Of a stretch of DNA of 64,000 nucleotides, positions 35,801 to 48,171 are shown piece after piece. Each line of letters starts with the position of its first letter. Position 1 is the first letter of the stretch. The DNA comes from Aquilaria yunnanensis. Its lineage: Eukaryota > Streptophyta > Magnoliopsida > Malvales > Thymelaeaceae. Location: positions 79,734,001 through 79,798,000 of the forward strand of contig CM077597.1 in assembly GCA_039654915.1 (NCBI GenBank), given 5' to 3'. The notes below the pieces were generated by a model. That model did not search any database. It was not told where the DNA came from and saw only the letters and a program-made list of their open reading frames with translations. Both the position numbers and the translations under genes were made by a program.

Positions 35801-37277
35801 GATTGGCTACTTGAATTTCCTTGAGTTGCTCCTCGACTGCCACTCCGTTCAACGAGCAAGCGACCAACTCACTCGGAACGGGAATGGACTCCAATAACTT
35901 GAGGTGCAAACTCTTTACACTACTTGCCAAACCGCCTGTGCAAGTTATACTTACCCCTGAGGCATCCTCAAGAGTGACCTTACAACCCGCACAGTCAATC
36001 TGGGCCTTAAACTTACTTAACCAATCCATTCCAAGGACAATATCATAAGGAATTGAGGCCAAGACCCAAAGGTCACTTAAAAATTTACTACCTCCTAATT
36101 CCAAAGGATATCCCACAACCATTTCATTGGTAAACACAAGGTTACTCCCCACTGACTTAATGAACATCTTTTCATCAAGCACAGTTCTATGCAAACCAAA
36201 TTTAACAACCATGCCTAGAGTAATGACAGAAATAGTAGCACCAGTATCAAACAGAATTCTAATACTACTATCCTGAACATTAAAGTTACCTTGCACAGCT
36301 GTAGGCTCTCTGGATACCTGGCTTGCCAGTGCAAAAACTCGTGGTGGCACAGGAGGAACTCTGACAAAAGTACTACCAGCACTACCAACTCCTGAGGCTC
36401 CCGGTCGTCCTTGACCTTGGTCTTGTCTAAGCCTTGGGCACTCCTTCGCCCAATGTCCTGGCTGACGGCAGTAATTGCAGAGATCGGTTCCAAGAGTACA
36501 AGGTTTGTTACCATGAAACCTCTGACACTTAGGACAACGGCCTTTTCCAACTTTCTTGATTTTCTTGGAGGGTCCTTGATCACCTCCCATACTAGGCCTT
36601 TTATCCATTAACCTTGAATGTACCGGAACCCTTGGCTCAACGGCCTTTTCATTGGGTTTTGCTTCCATCAACTCCTTTTCCAACACTAAGGCTTTTTGGA
36701 CAGCCTCATGATAAGTTCTAACTCCAATCACTGTCAGAAAACTCCTCAACTCCACCCTAAGTCCACGAATGAACTTCTTTGCTTTTAGTTCATCTTTCCC
36801 GGCCAAATGAGGTGCATACCGAAAAAGAGAACTAAACTTCCTTTCATACTCATGAACTGTTAGCCTTCCCTGGATTAGTTCATCAAACTCAATCTGCTTT
36901 TGATCCTGGGCAGCCTCACTATTGAATTCATTTCGAAACTCCTTCTCGAATTCAATCCAAACAAGCTCCTTAGGCTTTTGCCCGATCCTCCCTTCATTAT
37001 AAGCATCAAGCCTTTCCATGACATCCTTCCACCATAATGACGCCTTGCCCTCTAAAAAGAAAGGTACTAAATCCATCTTTACTTTATCATCCAACTTCAT
37101 GTTTTTGAAGATCTCATTAATCTGATACAACCACCCTTCAGCCATATCGGGATCTCCTATGCCATTGAACTTGGGAGTATTGATGTCCCGGCATAAGGAA
37201 ACAAGTCCCATATGGTCTGGAATGATGGGTCTCCTCCGTCTCCTCCTTGGATGGATGTCCTCCTTCACTGTCCTCAC
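32847..37277 (-). CDS. Element 1 Gag-Pol polyprotein (long frame)
   Basis: 1,476 codons encoding the retrotransposition proteins. Domains by residue: gag capsid-like region about 25-230; two zinc knuckles C248-C251-H255-C260 and C267-C270-H275-C280; aspartic protease with DTGA at 344-347; reverse transcriptase about 520-730 with FIDD at 675-678; RNase H with D824, E861, D886 and D929; integrase with the zinc site H1046, H1054, C1076, C1079 and the catalytic triad D1109, D1170, E1206 (D-35-E); GPF motif at 1344-1346; chromodomain about 1,404-1,452, which in chromoviruses guides insertion to chromatin. All catalytic residues are present. The first Met here is not the natural start: gag begins at 37,605 in another frame. 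The stop codon lies 23-25 bases inside the 3' LTR. Confidence 0.9.
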   Translation of the reverse strand: MRTVKEDIHPRRRRRRPIIPDHMGLVSLCRDINTPKFNGIGDPDMAEGWLYQINEIFKNMKLDDKVKMDLVPFFLEGKASLWWKDVMERLDAYNEGRIGQKPKELVWIEFEKEFRNEFNSEAAQDQKQIEFDELIQGRLTVHEYERKFSSLFRYAPHLAGKDELKAKKFIRGLRVELRSFLTVIGVRTYHEAVQKALVLEKELMEAKPNEKAVEPRVPVHSRLMDKRPSMGGDQGPSKKIKKVGKGRCPKCQRFHGNKPCTLGTDLCNYCRQPGHWAKECPRLRQDQGQGRPGASGVGSAGSTFVRVPPVPPRVFALASQVSREPTAVQGNFNVQDSSIRILFDTGATISVITLGMVVKFGLHRTVLDEKMFIKSVGSNLVFTNEMVVGYPLELGGSKFLSDLWVLASIPYDIVLGMDWLSKFKAQIDCAGCKVTLEDASGVSITCTGGLASSVKSLHLKLLESIPVPSELVACSLNGVAVEEQLKEIQVANLFPEVFPVDLPGLPPRREIEFSIHLQPGAEPISIPPYRMSAPEMDELKKQLEELLEKGFIRPSISPWGAPVLFVKKKDGTLRLCIDYRKLNAVTVKNKYPLPRIDDLFDRLRGAKVFSKIDLRSGYFQIRVRDEDIPKTAFRTRYGHYEYTVMPFGVTNAPAVFMDTMNRIFRPYLDQFVEVFIDDILVYSPTPHEHEKHLEIVLQVLKSNQFYAKLSKCQFWASEIPFLGHIINAQGLSVDPEKVKAVVEWKRPTTVTEVRSFLGLAGYYRRFIEKFSIIASSLTALTKKAQKFIWTSRCEESFQELKNRLISAPILILPDPHETFVVYTDASGTGLGCVLMQDKQVIAYGSRQLRPNELNYPVHDLELAAVVFALKLWRHYLMGRSFKIFTDHKSLKYLFTQKDLNMRQRRWVEYIKDYDCSIDYCSGKGNVVADALSRKYSGVILSKDQVTQTSKDPSAEQFTVLYELWREWEMAQVMVLEIQSAWLTRVKQAQESDSSLKRISGEEKHGTVLKEFQYKDGLLYFGDRLYVPSELRQQVLQEAHTSKFNVHPGVNKMYHDLRTHFWWPKFKRDMYEYVSKCLTCQMVKAEHQRPSGMLQSLPLPERKWGSITMDFCVGLPNTRSQHDSIWVVVDRLTKSAHFIPIKITYTMEKLAQLYIREVVRLHGIPDQIVSDRDPRFVSRCWSAFQKAMGSAVNLSTAYHPQTDGQTERVIQTLEDMLRSCVMDFKGDWDQHLPLIEFAYNNSYQEAIKMAPYEALYGRKCVTPHCWADKADEIVVGAEIIADTTAKIKLIQTRIKAASDRQAKYANVRRKDLEFEVGDRVLLKVSPMKGVARFGQRGKLAPRFIGPFEILERVGKVAYRLALPPSLAHVHNVFHVSSLRKCIVNPGQVLTPPTIPLREDLSYEEHPIKFLDHQVRKLWTKRIPMVKVLWSNHGEEEATWETEEDMLRQYPSLHAQLSQNLEDQISEGGQDVTALLVN
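32872..32890 (-). promoter_or_regulatory. Element 1 polypurine tract (altered)
   Basis: Plus-strand primer site next to the 3' LTR. On the minus strand it reads GAAGGAGGGCAGGA; element 2 has GAAGGAGGGGAGGA, so one base interrupts the purine run here. Confidence 0.75.
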
Positions 37278-37605
37278 TGGACTCTACTTGAACATGCCCA
37301 TTAAATGGTTCCTGACCTTGCACTTGCCCCTGGGGCGGGGGATTTCTCCCTTGACCTTGGTGCACCGTTGGGCCTTGGTGCACTTCGGCCCTTACCCCAA
37401 TAGGGTCCTCCAAGGTCTCCCCCTGTACTGGAGGTTGAGCACGCTCTTCAAGCAAAATGGCCATGCCATGTAACATCCGGTCCATGGATTCATTTAGTCT
37501 CCTTAACAAGGAAACCACCTCCCTCATGTCTGCCCCACTGGGGTCACTAGTTCCTGCACCGGAACCCTGAGCCTCAGCAGTAGTACCAGCCCGTGTATTC
37601 ACCAT
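37138..37605 (-). CDS. Element 1 gag N-terminal fragment (frameshifted)
   Basis: Starts at MVNTRAG, a common gag start in plant Ty3/gypsy elements; the frame extends 20 codons upstream but without family resemblance. Compared with element 2, a 23-bp deletion at about 37,262-37,266 in the acidic EDSEE repeat shifts the frame, so translation leaves the gag frame and ends at 37,138. The remaining gag and all of pol lie in the shifted frame. Confidence 0.8.
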   Translation of the reverse strand: MVNTRAGTTAEAQGSGAGTSDPSGADMREVVSLLRRLNESMDRMLHGMAILLEERAQPPVQGETLEDPIGVRAEVHQGPTVHQGQGRNPPPQGQVQGQEPFNGHVQVESSEDSEGGHPSKEETEETHHSRPYGTCFLMPGHQYSQVQWHRRSRYG

Positions 37606-37725
37606 ACCTGCAACCACAGCCAGAAGACCATACCCAGAGCAACTTATAAGCAGTACTAACCACACTTAACACAAGAACACTTTGATCTTAGTTCACTTAT
37701 TGCCTCTACTAGGAACATTAACCTG

Positions 37726-37737
37726 GCTCTGATACCA
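37726..37737 (-). promoter_or_regulatory. Element 1 primer-binding site (initiator Met-tRNA)
   Basis: On the minus strand TGGTATCAGAGC, complementary to the 3' end of plant initiator Met-tRNA, five bases from the 5' LTR end. Confidence 0.9.
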
Positions 37738-37742
37738 ATTTC

Positions 37743-38228
37743 TGTGGCGGAACGGGGCCCCAGTGCCCCTAATCTTGTAGGCTCTTAGGGATAATGAATC
37801 CCACTAGTTACAATTGGCTAACTATTACTCGTCAATATAAATTAAAACAATTTATATGCAACTAGTTACTTAGCCTACTCAGATTAAGTTATGCATGCTT
37901 CTGACTTGGCAATGCAACCGAAATTTAAAAGTCTTGAATTAAAACATTGCTCGAGCATTTCATTAAAACATACTGAAAACGTACCAAGTCATTGAAATAC
38001 TAGTTGCTTTAACTACAAGTAACAGTTTTGTGCATACATATAACTCTAGCATGCACCCAAAAGTAACAAGATGGATTTACATCCTAATGTATCCCAATAG
38101 AGGCAACTTACTTAGTACACCAAGTACTATGTACAAGAGACAAAATTACTAACTACGAAGATCATTTACTTGAGCCCACCTTGAGCTAAGCCAAGCTCCA
38201 AGTGTAGCCCTTCACTAGACCTTGTTCT
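37743..38228 (-). repeat. Element 1 5' LTR, part next to the primer site
   Basis: First 486 bases (plus-strand view) of the split LTR, ending in the GTTCT target duplication of element 2 (38,224-38,228). The rest of the LTR is at 48,177-50,196. Confidence 0.9.
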
Positions 38229-40761
38229 TGTGACGGAACGGGGCCCAGTGCCCCTAATCTTGTAGGCTCTTAGGGATAATGAATCCCACTAGTTACAGTT
38301 GGCTAACTATTACTCGTCAATATAAATTAAAACAATTTATATGCAACTAGTTACTTAGCCTACTCAGATTAAGTTATGCATGCTTCTGACTTGGCAATGC
38401 AACCGAAATTTAAAAGTCTTGAATTAAAACATTGCTCGAGCATTTCATTAAAACATACTGAAAACGTACCAAGTCATTGAAATACTAGTTGCTTTAACTA
38501 CAAGTAACAGTTTTGTGCATACATATAACTCTAGCATGCACCCAAAAGTAACAAGATGGATTTACATCCTAATGTATCCCAATAGAGGCAACTTACTTAG
38601 TACACAAAGTACTATGTACAAGAGACAAAATTACTACTAACTAAGATCATTTACTTGAGCCCACCTTGAGCTAAGCCAAGCTCCAAGTGTAGCCCTTCAC
38701 TAGACCTTGTTCTTGTGTACTCTTAGCCTCTACACTGTAAAGGCACAACTTGGTTAGCACATAACTTATACTGCAAGAAACTAGAATCACTAGGATTCTC
38801 AATAAAATACCTGCAAAACAGAAAGCTTAGGCCTCAACTATCACTTCAGTGATTAGGCCCGGGATTAGATCCTGCACAATAAAACTAAGGGAATGAGTAC
38901 TTAAAAGTACTCAGTAAGGATTCCCTTCTTGAATACCTGCAAAGAAATATGCAACAAATATGCAATATGGCAACCAAGCAATCAAACATGCAATTCAAAC
39001 AACAAACAATCAACAAAATGCCAAAAATGCAATGTATGGATGTATGGTATGGAATGCACACAACACATGCACTTGGGACTTTCTGCACTTAAGTGCTTTA
39101 ATTCTTGCCGTGAGCTCAAACGGCTGAGGTACTTGAGATACTGGCCCTCGTATCCCGGACACTTTACCTCAATTAAGTCCCATCTACGGGTTCTAGAGTA
39201 GGTCGTCACCTATCTCAAACTTACCCGCCTTTACCCTTGATTTATTGTACAGGGTAGTCTTACTATGTGGTTTAACTAGTCAAACCCTCAAGGTTTAACT
39301 CAAAATACTACTAGTGGCTCACTTACCAACCCAAATGGCTTGGTTGGGATCGACTTAGGTTTTTCTCTCTATTGACCATATATAATTGATACTCTATACG
39401 GCCAATAAAGAGTCTAAAAACCCACTTAATCCCCTTAATTTTCATTTAAAAACTTAAATATTATGAGTTACTTAGCCACCAAGTCACATTTCTTTTACAC
39501 TTAACCACACAACTTGACTACCTTCCAAATAACGCACAATTCCCGCCTTAGGAACAAATTCTAGACCCAACCGAGGCTATGGAACGTCTTAGAATAGCCT
39601 AGGGATAGAAACCGAGAGTCTAAGTTAATCTTAGGATGGCCGGAAATCGAGGCCAAAATTGCATTTGGCGACGCGGCGCCAAAGAGCAAATGCTTTTGGC
39701 GACGCGGCGCCGCCGAGTAAACGTTCTGTGTACAATTTCGCTTCTTGGCGCCGCGGCGCCAATTCACGGACGAATTGGCGACGCGTCGCCAACTCGATTT
39801 TTCTGGGTTTATGCGACAGCGTCGCTCTTGTACACAAGCTACTCAAACTCTCTCATTTCTCATCCAAACTTAATGGGTCTTGTTTCTAATTCATCCCAAC
39901 ACACAAAGCTACAAAACCATGCATTATTTGAGCTTAATTACTTGAACCCTTACCTCAATTTTAGCCACAAAGCAAGCAATGCAACAAAGCCTCCTAAGCT
40001 CAATTGAGCTTCCTTGAGTTCCAAGCCTAAAACCAACGAAATTTGGCACCCAAACCAATCAAACCAAGACCATTTCTAGCTCTAGAAACAACCTATAAAC
40101 ACACCAAATGATCTCAAGAAGCTTACCTACGAAAATTGGATTCCAAAACAAGCTCCAAAGATCAAATGAAGCAAGAACACTAGCAAAGGGGCTTAGTGAT
40201 CTTTCTAACACCTTGGGCACCCTTGATTCAATGAGAACTTGCAAGAAAATGGAAGTTTGAGCTGCCAAATTTGAGAGGAAAGTGGAGCTACGAATTTTGG
40301 GAGCATAGAACAATTGGCTAAGTGAAGAAGAAGAAGAAGAAGAAAACTTAGTTTATAAGCTTAATAAGCAACTTCCCTCCCCTTGCACTTAAGTCCTCAT
40401 ACTCTCAAAAGCTTCAAATAGGTCACTAACTCACTCTCAAAACTAACTTTTCTTTGTTTTAAAAGGTACTAAAAGCTTCTCAAACTTAATTTTCTTGAAC
40501 ACTTTAGCCACTTAAGTTCTAAATGGCTCAAAAAGAACACTTAGTGCCACAAGTTGTCCAAACTTACTAGGATGATTCTAAAAGCTAGAACAACTAATGG
40601 TCTTGACTTAACTATGCCAAATCACACTTAGGAACTCACTTAACTTAATTAAGCTTATGTTACTTGCTTAACAAGGCGTTAATTGAGATACTTAATTTCA
40701 TAAACACTTAATCAAAGTAAATAAACACTTACTTGATTAGTTAACTAGGAGAGCTGTCACA
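38229..40761 (-). repeat. Element 2 3' LTR (left)
   Basis: 2,533 bp. It carries two perfect 18-base palindromes, TTGGCGCCGCGGCGCCAA (39,745-39,762) and TTGGCGACGCGTCGCCAA (39,775-39,792). Confidence 0.9.
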
Positions 40762-43700
40762 TCCTCCCCTCCTTCAGAAATTTGGTCTTCCAAATTCTGA
40801 CTTAATTGAGCATACAAACTTGGATATTGCCTTAGCATATCCTGCTCGGTCTCCCAAGTGGCCTCTTCCTCCCCATGGTTAGACCATAGTACCTTGACCA
40901 TTGGGATCCGTTTGGTCCTTAGTTTCCGGACTTGTCGGTCAAGAAACTTGATAGGATGTTCCTCATAACTTAGGTCCTCTCTCAAGGGAATAGTGGGCGG
41001 GGTTAACACTTGCCCAGGGTTCACAATGCACTTCCTTAAGGAACTCACATGAAACACATTATGAACATGGGCTAAACTTGGCGGTAAAGCCAACCGATAA
41101 GCCACTTTTCCTACCCTTTCGAGAATTTCAAAAGGACCAATAAACCTTGGTGCCAACTTACCCCTTTGACCAAACCTAGCCACACCTTTCATAGGTGAGA
41201 CTTTAAGGAGTACTCGGTCTCCTACCTCAAACTCTAAATCTTTTCTTCGCACATTGGCGTACTTAGCTTGCCGGTCTGAGGCAGCTTTGATCCTTGTTTG
41301 GATCAACTTAATCTTTGCCGTGGTCTTGGCAATGATTTCTGGACCAACAATTATTTTATCAGCTTTATCTGCCCAACAATGAGGGGTCACACACTTACGC
41401 CCATACAAAGCCTCGTAGGGCGCCATCTTAATAGCTTCTTGATAGCTATTATTATAAGCAAATTCAATCAAAGGCAGATGTTGGTCCCAATCCCCTTTGA
41501 AGTCTATCACACAACTTCGTAACATATCTTCCAAGGTTTGGATCACCCGCTCAGTCTGCCCGTCAGTCTGAGGGTGATATGCAGTACTTAGGTTCACAGC
41601 GGAACCCATAGCCTTTTGAAAGGCACTCCAAAACCTTGAAACAAAACGGGGATCTCTATCAGATACAATCTGATCAGGAATACCATGAAGTCTTACTACT
41701 TCTCGGATATACAACTGGGCTAATTTCTCCATGGTATAAGTGATTTTAATGGGGATAAAATGTGCAGATTTTGTTAACCTATCCACCACCACCCAAATGG
41801 AATCATGCTGACTTCTTGTGTTTGGCAACCCAACACAGAAGTCCATGGTGATGGATCCCCATTTCCTTTCTGGGAGTGGTAAACTTTGCAACATTCCTGA
41901 TGGCCTTTGGTGCTCTGCCTTCACCATTTGACAGGTGAGGCACTTAGACACATATTCATACATGTCTCTCTTAAACTTTGGCCACCAAAAATGAGTCCTA
42001 AGGTCATGGTACATCTTATTCACACCAGGGTGAACATTAAACTTACTCGTATGTGCCTCCTGCAACACTTGTTGCCTTAATTCACTTGGCACATAGAGCC
42101 GGTCACCAAAATAAAGTAACCCATCCTTGTACTGAAATTCCTTCAATACAGTACCATGCTTTTCCTCCCCAGAAATTCTTTTCAAGCTCGAATCACTTTC
42201 TTGAGCTTGCTTAACTCTAGTCAACCATGCTGACTGAATTTCAAGGACCATGACTTGAGCCATTTCCCATTCTCTCCACAATTCATATAAAACTGTGAAT
42301 TGCTCTGCACTAGGATCTTTTGAGGTTTGTGTTACTTGATCCTTGGAGAGAATTACCCCAGAATACTTACGGCTCAAGGCATCAGCAACCACGTTGCCTT
42401 TACCTGAACAATAGTCTATCGAGCAATCATAATCCTTGATATACTCGACCCATCTTCTCTGCCTCATGTTAAGATCCTTTTGGGTAAATAAGTACTTCAG
42501 ACTTTTATGGTCTGTAAAGATCTTAAAGGACCTTCCCATAAGGTAGTGTCTCCAAAGCTTTTAAGCAAACACAACTGCTGCTAACTCAAGATCATGCACT
42601 GGGTAATTCAACTCGTTAGGCCTTAACTGCCTAGACCCATATGCAATCACTTGCTTATCCTGCATCAACACACATCCTAATCCTGTCCCAGATGCATCGG
42701 TATAAACCACAAAAGGCTCATGCGGGTCTGGTAGGATTAAGATGGGAGCAGAAATTAACCTTTCCTTAAGCTCCTGGAAACTCTCCTCACACTTAGGAGT
42801 CCAAATAAACTTCTGTGCCTTCTTTGTCAAGGCGGTCAATGACGAAGCTATTATAGAGAATTTTTCAATAAACCTTCGATAATAGCCTGCCAAACCCAAG
42901 AAACTCCTAACTTCAGTTACAGTTGTTGGGCGTTTCCACTCCACCACAGCCTTTACCTTTTCTGGGTCCACACTTAATCCTTGAGCATTTATAATATGTC
43001 CAAGGAAAGGAATTTCACTTGCTCAGAACTGGCACTTAGATAGTTTGGCATAAAACTGATTACTCTTGAGTACTTGCAAAACTATCTCTAAATGTTTTTC
43101 ATGCTCGTGGGGAGTCGGGGAATACACCAAAATATCATCAATAAACACCTCAACAAACTGATCTAGGTAGGGCCTAAAAATCCGATTCATGGTATCCATG
43201 AAAACTGCTGGAGCATTAGTCACTCCAAACGGCATAACAGTATACTCATAATGCCCATACCTAGTCCTGAATGCAGTCTTCGGGATATCCTCATCCCTAA
43301 CTCTTATCTGGAAATATCCAGACCTTAGGTCTATTTTCGAAAAGACCTTCGCCCCTCTTAATCTATCAAATAGATCATCAATTCTGGGCAATGGGTACTT
43401 ATTCTTTACCGTTACTGCATTCAGTTTTCTATAGTCTATACACAACCTTAAGGTTCCATCCTTTTTCTTTACAAACAACACTGGAGCACCCCACGGGGAA
43501 ATACTTGGCCTAATAAAGCCTTTCTCAAGCAACTCTTCTAATTGCTTTTTCAGCTCATCCATTTCAGGTGCTGACATTCTATAAGGGGGTATGGAAATTG
43601 GTTCTGCCCCAGGCTGTAAATGTATGGAGAATTCAATCTCCCTTCTTGGAGGTAACCCTGGGAGGTCTACAGGAAAAACTTCTGGAAATAGATTGGCTAC

Positions 43701-45518
43701 TTGAATTTCCTTGAGTTGCTCCTCGACTGCCACTCCGTTCAATGAGCAAGCGACCAACTCACTCGGAACGGGAATGGACTCCAATAACTTGAGGTGCAAA
43801 CTCTTTACACTACTTGCCAAACCGCCTGTGCAAATTATACTTACCCCTGAGGCATCCTCAAGAGTGACCTTACAACCCGCACAGTCAATCTGGGCCTTAA
43901 ACTTACTTAATCAATCCATTCCAAGGACAATATCATAAGGAATTGAGGCCAAGACCCAAAGGTCACTTAAAAATTTACTACCTCCTAATTCCAAAGGATA
44001 TCCCACAACCATTTCATTGGTAAACACAAGGTTACTCCCCACTGACTTAATGAACATCATTTCATCAAGCACAGTTCTATGCAAACCAAACTTAACAACC
44101 ATGCCTAGAGTAATGACAGAAATAGTAGCACCAGTATCAAACAGAATCCTAATACTACTATCCTGAACATTAAAGTTACCTTGCACAGCTGTAGGTTCTC
44201 TGGATACCTGGCTTGCCAGTGCAAAAACTCGTGGTGGCACAGGAGGAACTCTGATAAAAGTACTACCAGTACTACCAACTCCTGAAGCTCCCGGTCGTCC
44301 TTGACCTTGGTCTTGTCTAAGCCTTGGGCACTCTTTAGCCCAATGTCCTGGCTGACGGCAGTAATTGCAGAGATCGGTTCCAAGAGTACAAGGTTTGTTA
44401 CCATGAAATCTCTGACACTTAGGACAACGGCCTTTTGCAGCTTTCTTGATTTTCTTGGAAGGTCCTTGATCACCTCCCACACTAGGCCTTTTATCCATTA
44501 ACCTTGAATGTACTGGAACCCTCGGCTCAACGGCCTTTTCATTGGATTTTGCTTCCATCAACTCCCTTTCCAACACTAAGGCTTTTTGGACAGCCTCATG
44601 ATAGGTCCGAACTCCTATCACTGTCAGAAAACTCCTCAACTCCACCCTAAGTCCACGAATGAACTTCTTTGCTTTTAGTTCATCTTTTCCGGCCAAATGA
44701 GGTGCATACCGAAAAAGAGAACTAAACTTCCTTTCATACTCATGAACTGTTAGCCTTCCCTGGATTAGTTCATCAAACTCAATCCGCTTTTGATCCTGGG
44801 CAGCCTCACTATTGAATTCATTTCGAAACTCCTTCTCGAATTCAATCCAATCAAGCTCCTTAGGCCTTTGCCCGATCCTCCCTTCATTATAAGCATCAAG
44901 CCTTTCCATGACATCCTTCCACCATAATGACGCCTTGCCCTCTAAAAAGAAAGGTACTAAATCCATCTTTACTTTGCCATCCAACTTCATGTTTTTGAAG
45001 ATCTCATTAATCTGGTACAACCACCCTTCAGCCATATCGGGATCTCCTATGCCATTGAACTTGGGAGTATTGATATCCCGGCATAAGGAAACAAGTCCTA
45101 TATGGTCTGGAATGACGGGTCTCCTCCGTCTCCTCCTTGGATGGATGTCCTCCTCATCTTCCTCCTCACTGTCCTCTTCACTGTCCTCACTGGACTCTAC
45201 TTGAGCATGCTCATTAAACGGTTCCTGACCTTGCACTTGCCCCTGGGGCGGGGGATTTCTCCCCTGACCTTGGTGCACCGCTGGGCCTTGGTGCACTTCG
45301 GCCCTTACCCCATTAGGGTCCTCCAAGGTCTCCCCCTGAACTGGAGGTTGAGCACGCTCTTCAAGCAAAATGGCCATGCCATGTAGCATCCGGTCCATCG
45401 ACTCATTAAGTCTCCTCAACAAGGAAACCACCTCCCTCATATCTGATCCACCAGGATCACTAGTTCCTGCACCGGAACCCTGAGCCTCAGCAGTAGTACC
45501 AGCCCGTGTATTCACCAT
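40737..45518 (-). pseudogene. Element 2 gag-pol with three nonsense codons
   Basis: One uninterrupted frame from MVNTRAG at 45,518 to a stop in the LTR at 40,737, except for three in-frame stops. These are a TGA at 43,911-43,913 (the Trp of the protease GMDW motif), a TGA at 43,023-43,025 (Trp after KCQF in reverse transcriptase) and a TAA at 42,561-42,563 (a Leu codon in RNase H). The acidic gag repeat deleted in element 1 is complete here. Zinc knuckles, DTGA, FIDD, RNase H, integrase and chromodomain are all present on the separate pieces. It cannot make a full polyprotein without readthrough at three places. Confidence 0.9.
40762..40782 (-). promoter_or_regulatory. Element 2 polypurine tract
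   Basis: Minus strand GAAGGAGGGGAGGA next to the 3' LTR, an uninterrupted purine run. Confidence 0.8.
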
Positions 45519-45637
45519 ACCTGCAACCACAGCCAGAAGACCATATCCAGAGCAACTTATAAGCAGTACTAACCACACTTAACACAAGAACACTTTGATC
45601 TTAGTTCACTTATTGCCTCTACTAGGAACATTAACCC

Positions 45638-45649
45638 GCTCTGATACCA
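45638..45649 (-). promoter_or_regulatory. Element 2 primer-binding site (initiator Met-tRNA)
   Basis: Minus strand TGGTATCAGAGC, six bases from the 5' LTR end. Confidence 0.9.
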
Positions 45650-45655
45650 ATTTTC

Positions 45656-48171
45656 TGTGACGGAACGGGGCCCAGTGCCCCTAATCTTGTAGGCTCTTAG
45701 GGATAATGAATCCCACTAGTTACAGTTGGCTAACTATTACTCGTCAATATAAATTAAAACAATTTATATGCAACTAGTTACTTAGCCTACTCAGATTAAG
45801 TTATGCATGCTTCTGACTTGGCAATGCAACCGAAATTTAAAAGTCTTGAATTAAAACATTGCTCGAGCATTTCATTAAAACATACTGAAAACGTACCAAG
45901 TCATTGAAATACTAGTTGCTTTAACTACAAGTAACAGTTTTGTGCATACATATAACTCTAGCATGCACCCAAAAGTAACAAGATGGATTTACATCCTAAT
46001 GTATCCCAATAGAGGCAACTTACTTAGTACACAAAGTACTATGTACAAGAGACAAAATTACTACTAACTAAGATCATTTACTTGAGCCCACCTTGAGCTA
46101 AGCCAAGCTCCAAGTGTAGCCCTTCACTAGACCTTGTTCTTGTGTACTCTTAGCCTCTACACTGTAAAGGCACAACTTGGTTAGCACATAACTTATACTG
46201 CAAGAAACTAGAATCACTAGGATTCTCAATAAAATACCTGCAAAACAGAAAGCTTAGGCCTCAACTATCACTTCAGTGATTAGGCCCGGGATTAGATCCT
46301 GCACAATAAAACTAAGGGAATGAGTACTTAAAAGTACTCAGTAAGGATTCCCTTCTTGAATACCTGCAAAGAAATATGCAACAAATATGCAATATGGCAA
46401 CCAAGCAATCAAACATGCAATTCAAACAACAAACAATCAACAAAATGCCAAAAATGCAATGTATGGATGTATGGTATGGAATGCACACAACACATGCACT
46501 TGGGACTTTCTGCACTTAAGTGCTTTAATTCTTGCCGTGAGCTCAAACGGCTGAGGTACTTGAGATACTGGCCCTCGTATCCCGGACACTTTACCTCAAT
46601 TAAGTCCCATCTACGGGTTCTAGAGTAGGTCGTCACCTATCTCAAACTTACCCGCCTTTACCCTTGATTTATTGTACAGGGTAGTCTTACTATGTGGTTT
46701 AACTAGTCAAACCCTCAAGGTTTAACTCAAAATACTACTAGTGGCTCACTTACCAACCCAAATGGCTTGGTTGGGATCGACTTAGGTTTTTCTCTCTATT
46801 GACCATATATAATTGATACTCTATACGGCCAATAAAGAGTCTAAAAACCCACTTAATCCCCTTAATTTTCATTTAAAAACTTAAATATTATGAGTTACTT
46901 AGCCACCAAGTCACATTTCTTTTACACTTAACCACACAACTTGACTACCTTCCAAATAACGCACAATTCCCGCCTTAGGAATGAATTCTAGACCCAACCG
47001 AGGCTATGGAACGTCTTAGAATAGCCTAGGGATAGAAACCGAGAGTCTAAGTTAATCTTAGGATGGCCGGAAATCGAGGCCAAATTGGCATTTGGCGACG
47101 CGGCGCCAAAGAGCAAATGCTTTTGGCGACGCGGCGCCGCCGAACAAACGCTCTGTGTACATTTTCGCATTCTGGCGCCGCGACCAAATTGGCGACGCGT
47201 CGCCAACTCTGTTTTCTGGGTTTATGCGACAGCGTCGTTCTTGTACACAAGCTACTCAAACTCTCTCATTTCTAATCCAAACTTAATGGGTCTTGTTTCT
47301 AATTCATCCCAACACACAAAACTACAAAACCATGCATTATTTGAGCTTAATTACTTGAACCCTTACCTCAATTTTAGCCACAAAGCAAGCAATGCAACAA
47401 AGCCTCCTAAGCTCAATTGAGCTTCCTTGAGTTCCAAGCCTAAAACCAACGAAATTTGGCACCCAAACCAATCAAACCAAGACCATTTCTAGCTCTAGAA
47501 ACAACCTATAAACACACCAAATGATCTCAAGAAGCTTACCTACGAAAATTGGATTCCAAAACAAGCTCCAAAGATCAAATGAAGCAAGAACACTAGCAAA
47601 GGGGCTTAGTGATCTTTCTAACACCTTGGGCACCCTTGATTCAATGAGAACTTGCAAGAAAATGGAAGTTTGAGCTGCCAAATTTGAGAGGAAAGTGGAG
47701 CTACGAATTTTGGGAGCATAGAACAATTGGCTAAGTGAAGAAGAAGAAGAAGAAAACTTAGTTTATAAGCTTAATAAGCAACTTCCCTCCCCTTGCACTT
47801 AAGTCCTCATACTCTCAAAAGCTTCAAATAGGTCACTAACTCACTCTCAAAACTAACTTTTCTTTGTTTTAAAAGGTACTAAAAGCTTCTCAAACTTAAT
47901 TTTCTTGAACACTTTAGCCACTTAAGTTCTAAATGGCTCAAAAAGAACACTTAGTGCCACAAGTTGTCCAAACTTACTAGGATGATTCTAAAAGCTAGAA
48001 CAACTAATGGTCTTGACTTAACTATGCCAAATCACACTTAGGAACTCACTTAACTTAATTAAGCTTATGTTACTTGCTTAACAAGGCGTTAATTGAGATA
48101 CTTAATTTCATAAACACTTAATCAAAGTAAATAAACACTTACTTGATTAGTTAACTAGGAGAGCTGTCACA
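45656..48171 (-). repeat. Element 2 5' LTR (right)
   Basis: 2,516 bp. Identical to the left LTR by eye except for one AAG unit and a tract at about 46,981-47,330 that matches the LTR of element 1 instead. The GC palindrome TTGGCGCCGCGGCGCCAA is therefore missing here. Confidence 0.9.

Larger units (their letters stand above)
38229..48171 (-). mobile_element. Element 2: Ty3/gypsy chromovirus nested in the LTR of element 1
   Basis: 9,943 bp, TGTGACGG...CTGTCACA, with target duplication GTTCT on both sides. Same family and orientation as element 1; the internal regions are nearly identical, but it belongs to a different LTR subfamily (U3 area near 40,250-40,330 clearly different). Left LTR 38,229-40,761, right LTR 45,656-48,171. 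Being nested it must be younger than element 1. By eye its LTRs differ only by one AAG unit and one converted tract. Confidence 0.92.

Noticed and set aside
37724..37737. tRNA gene
   Set aside because: Only the 12 bases complementary to the initiator Met-tRNA end are present; this is the retrotransposon primer site.
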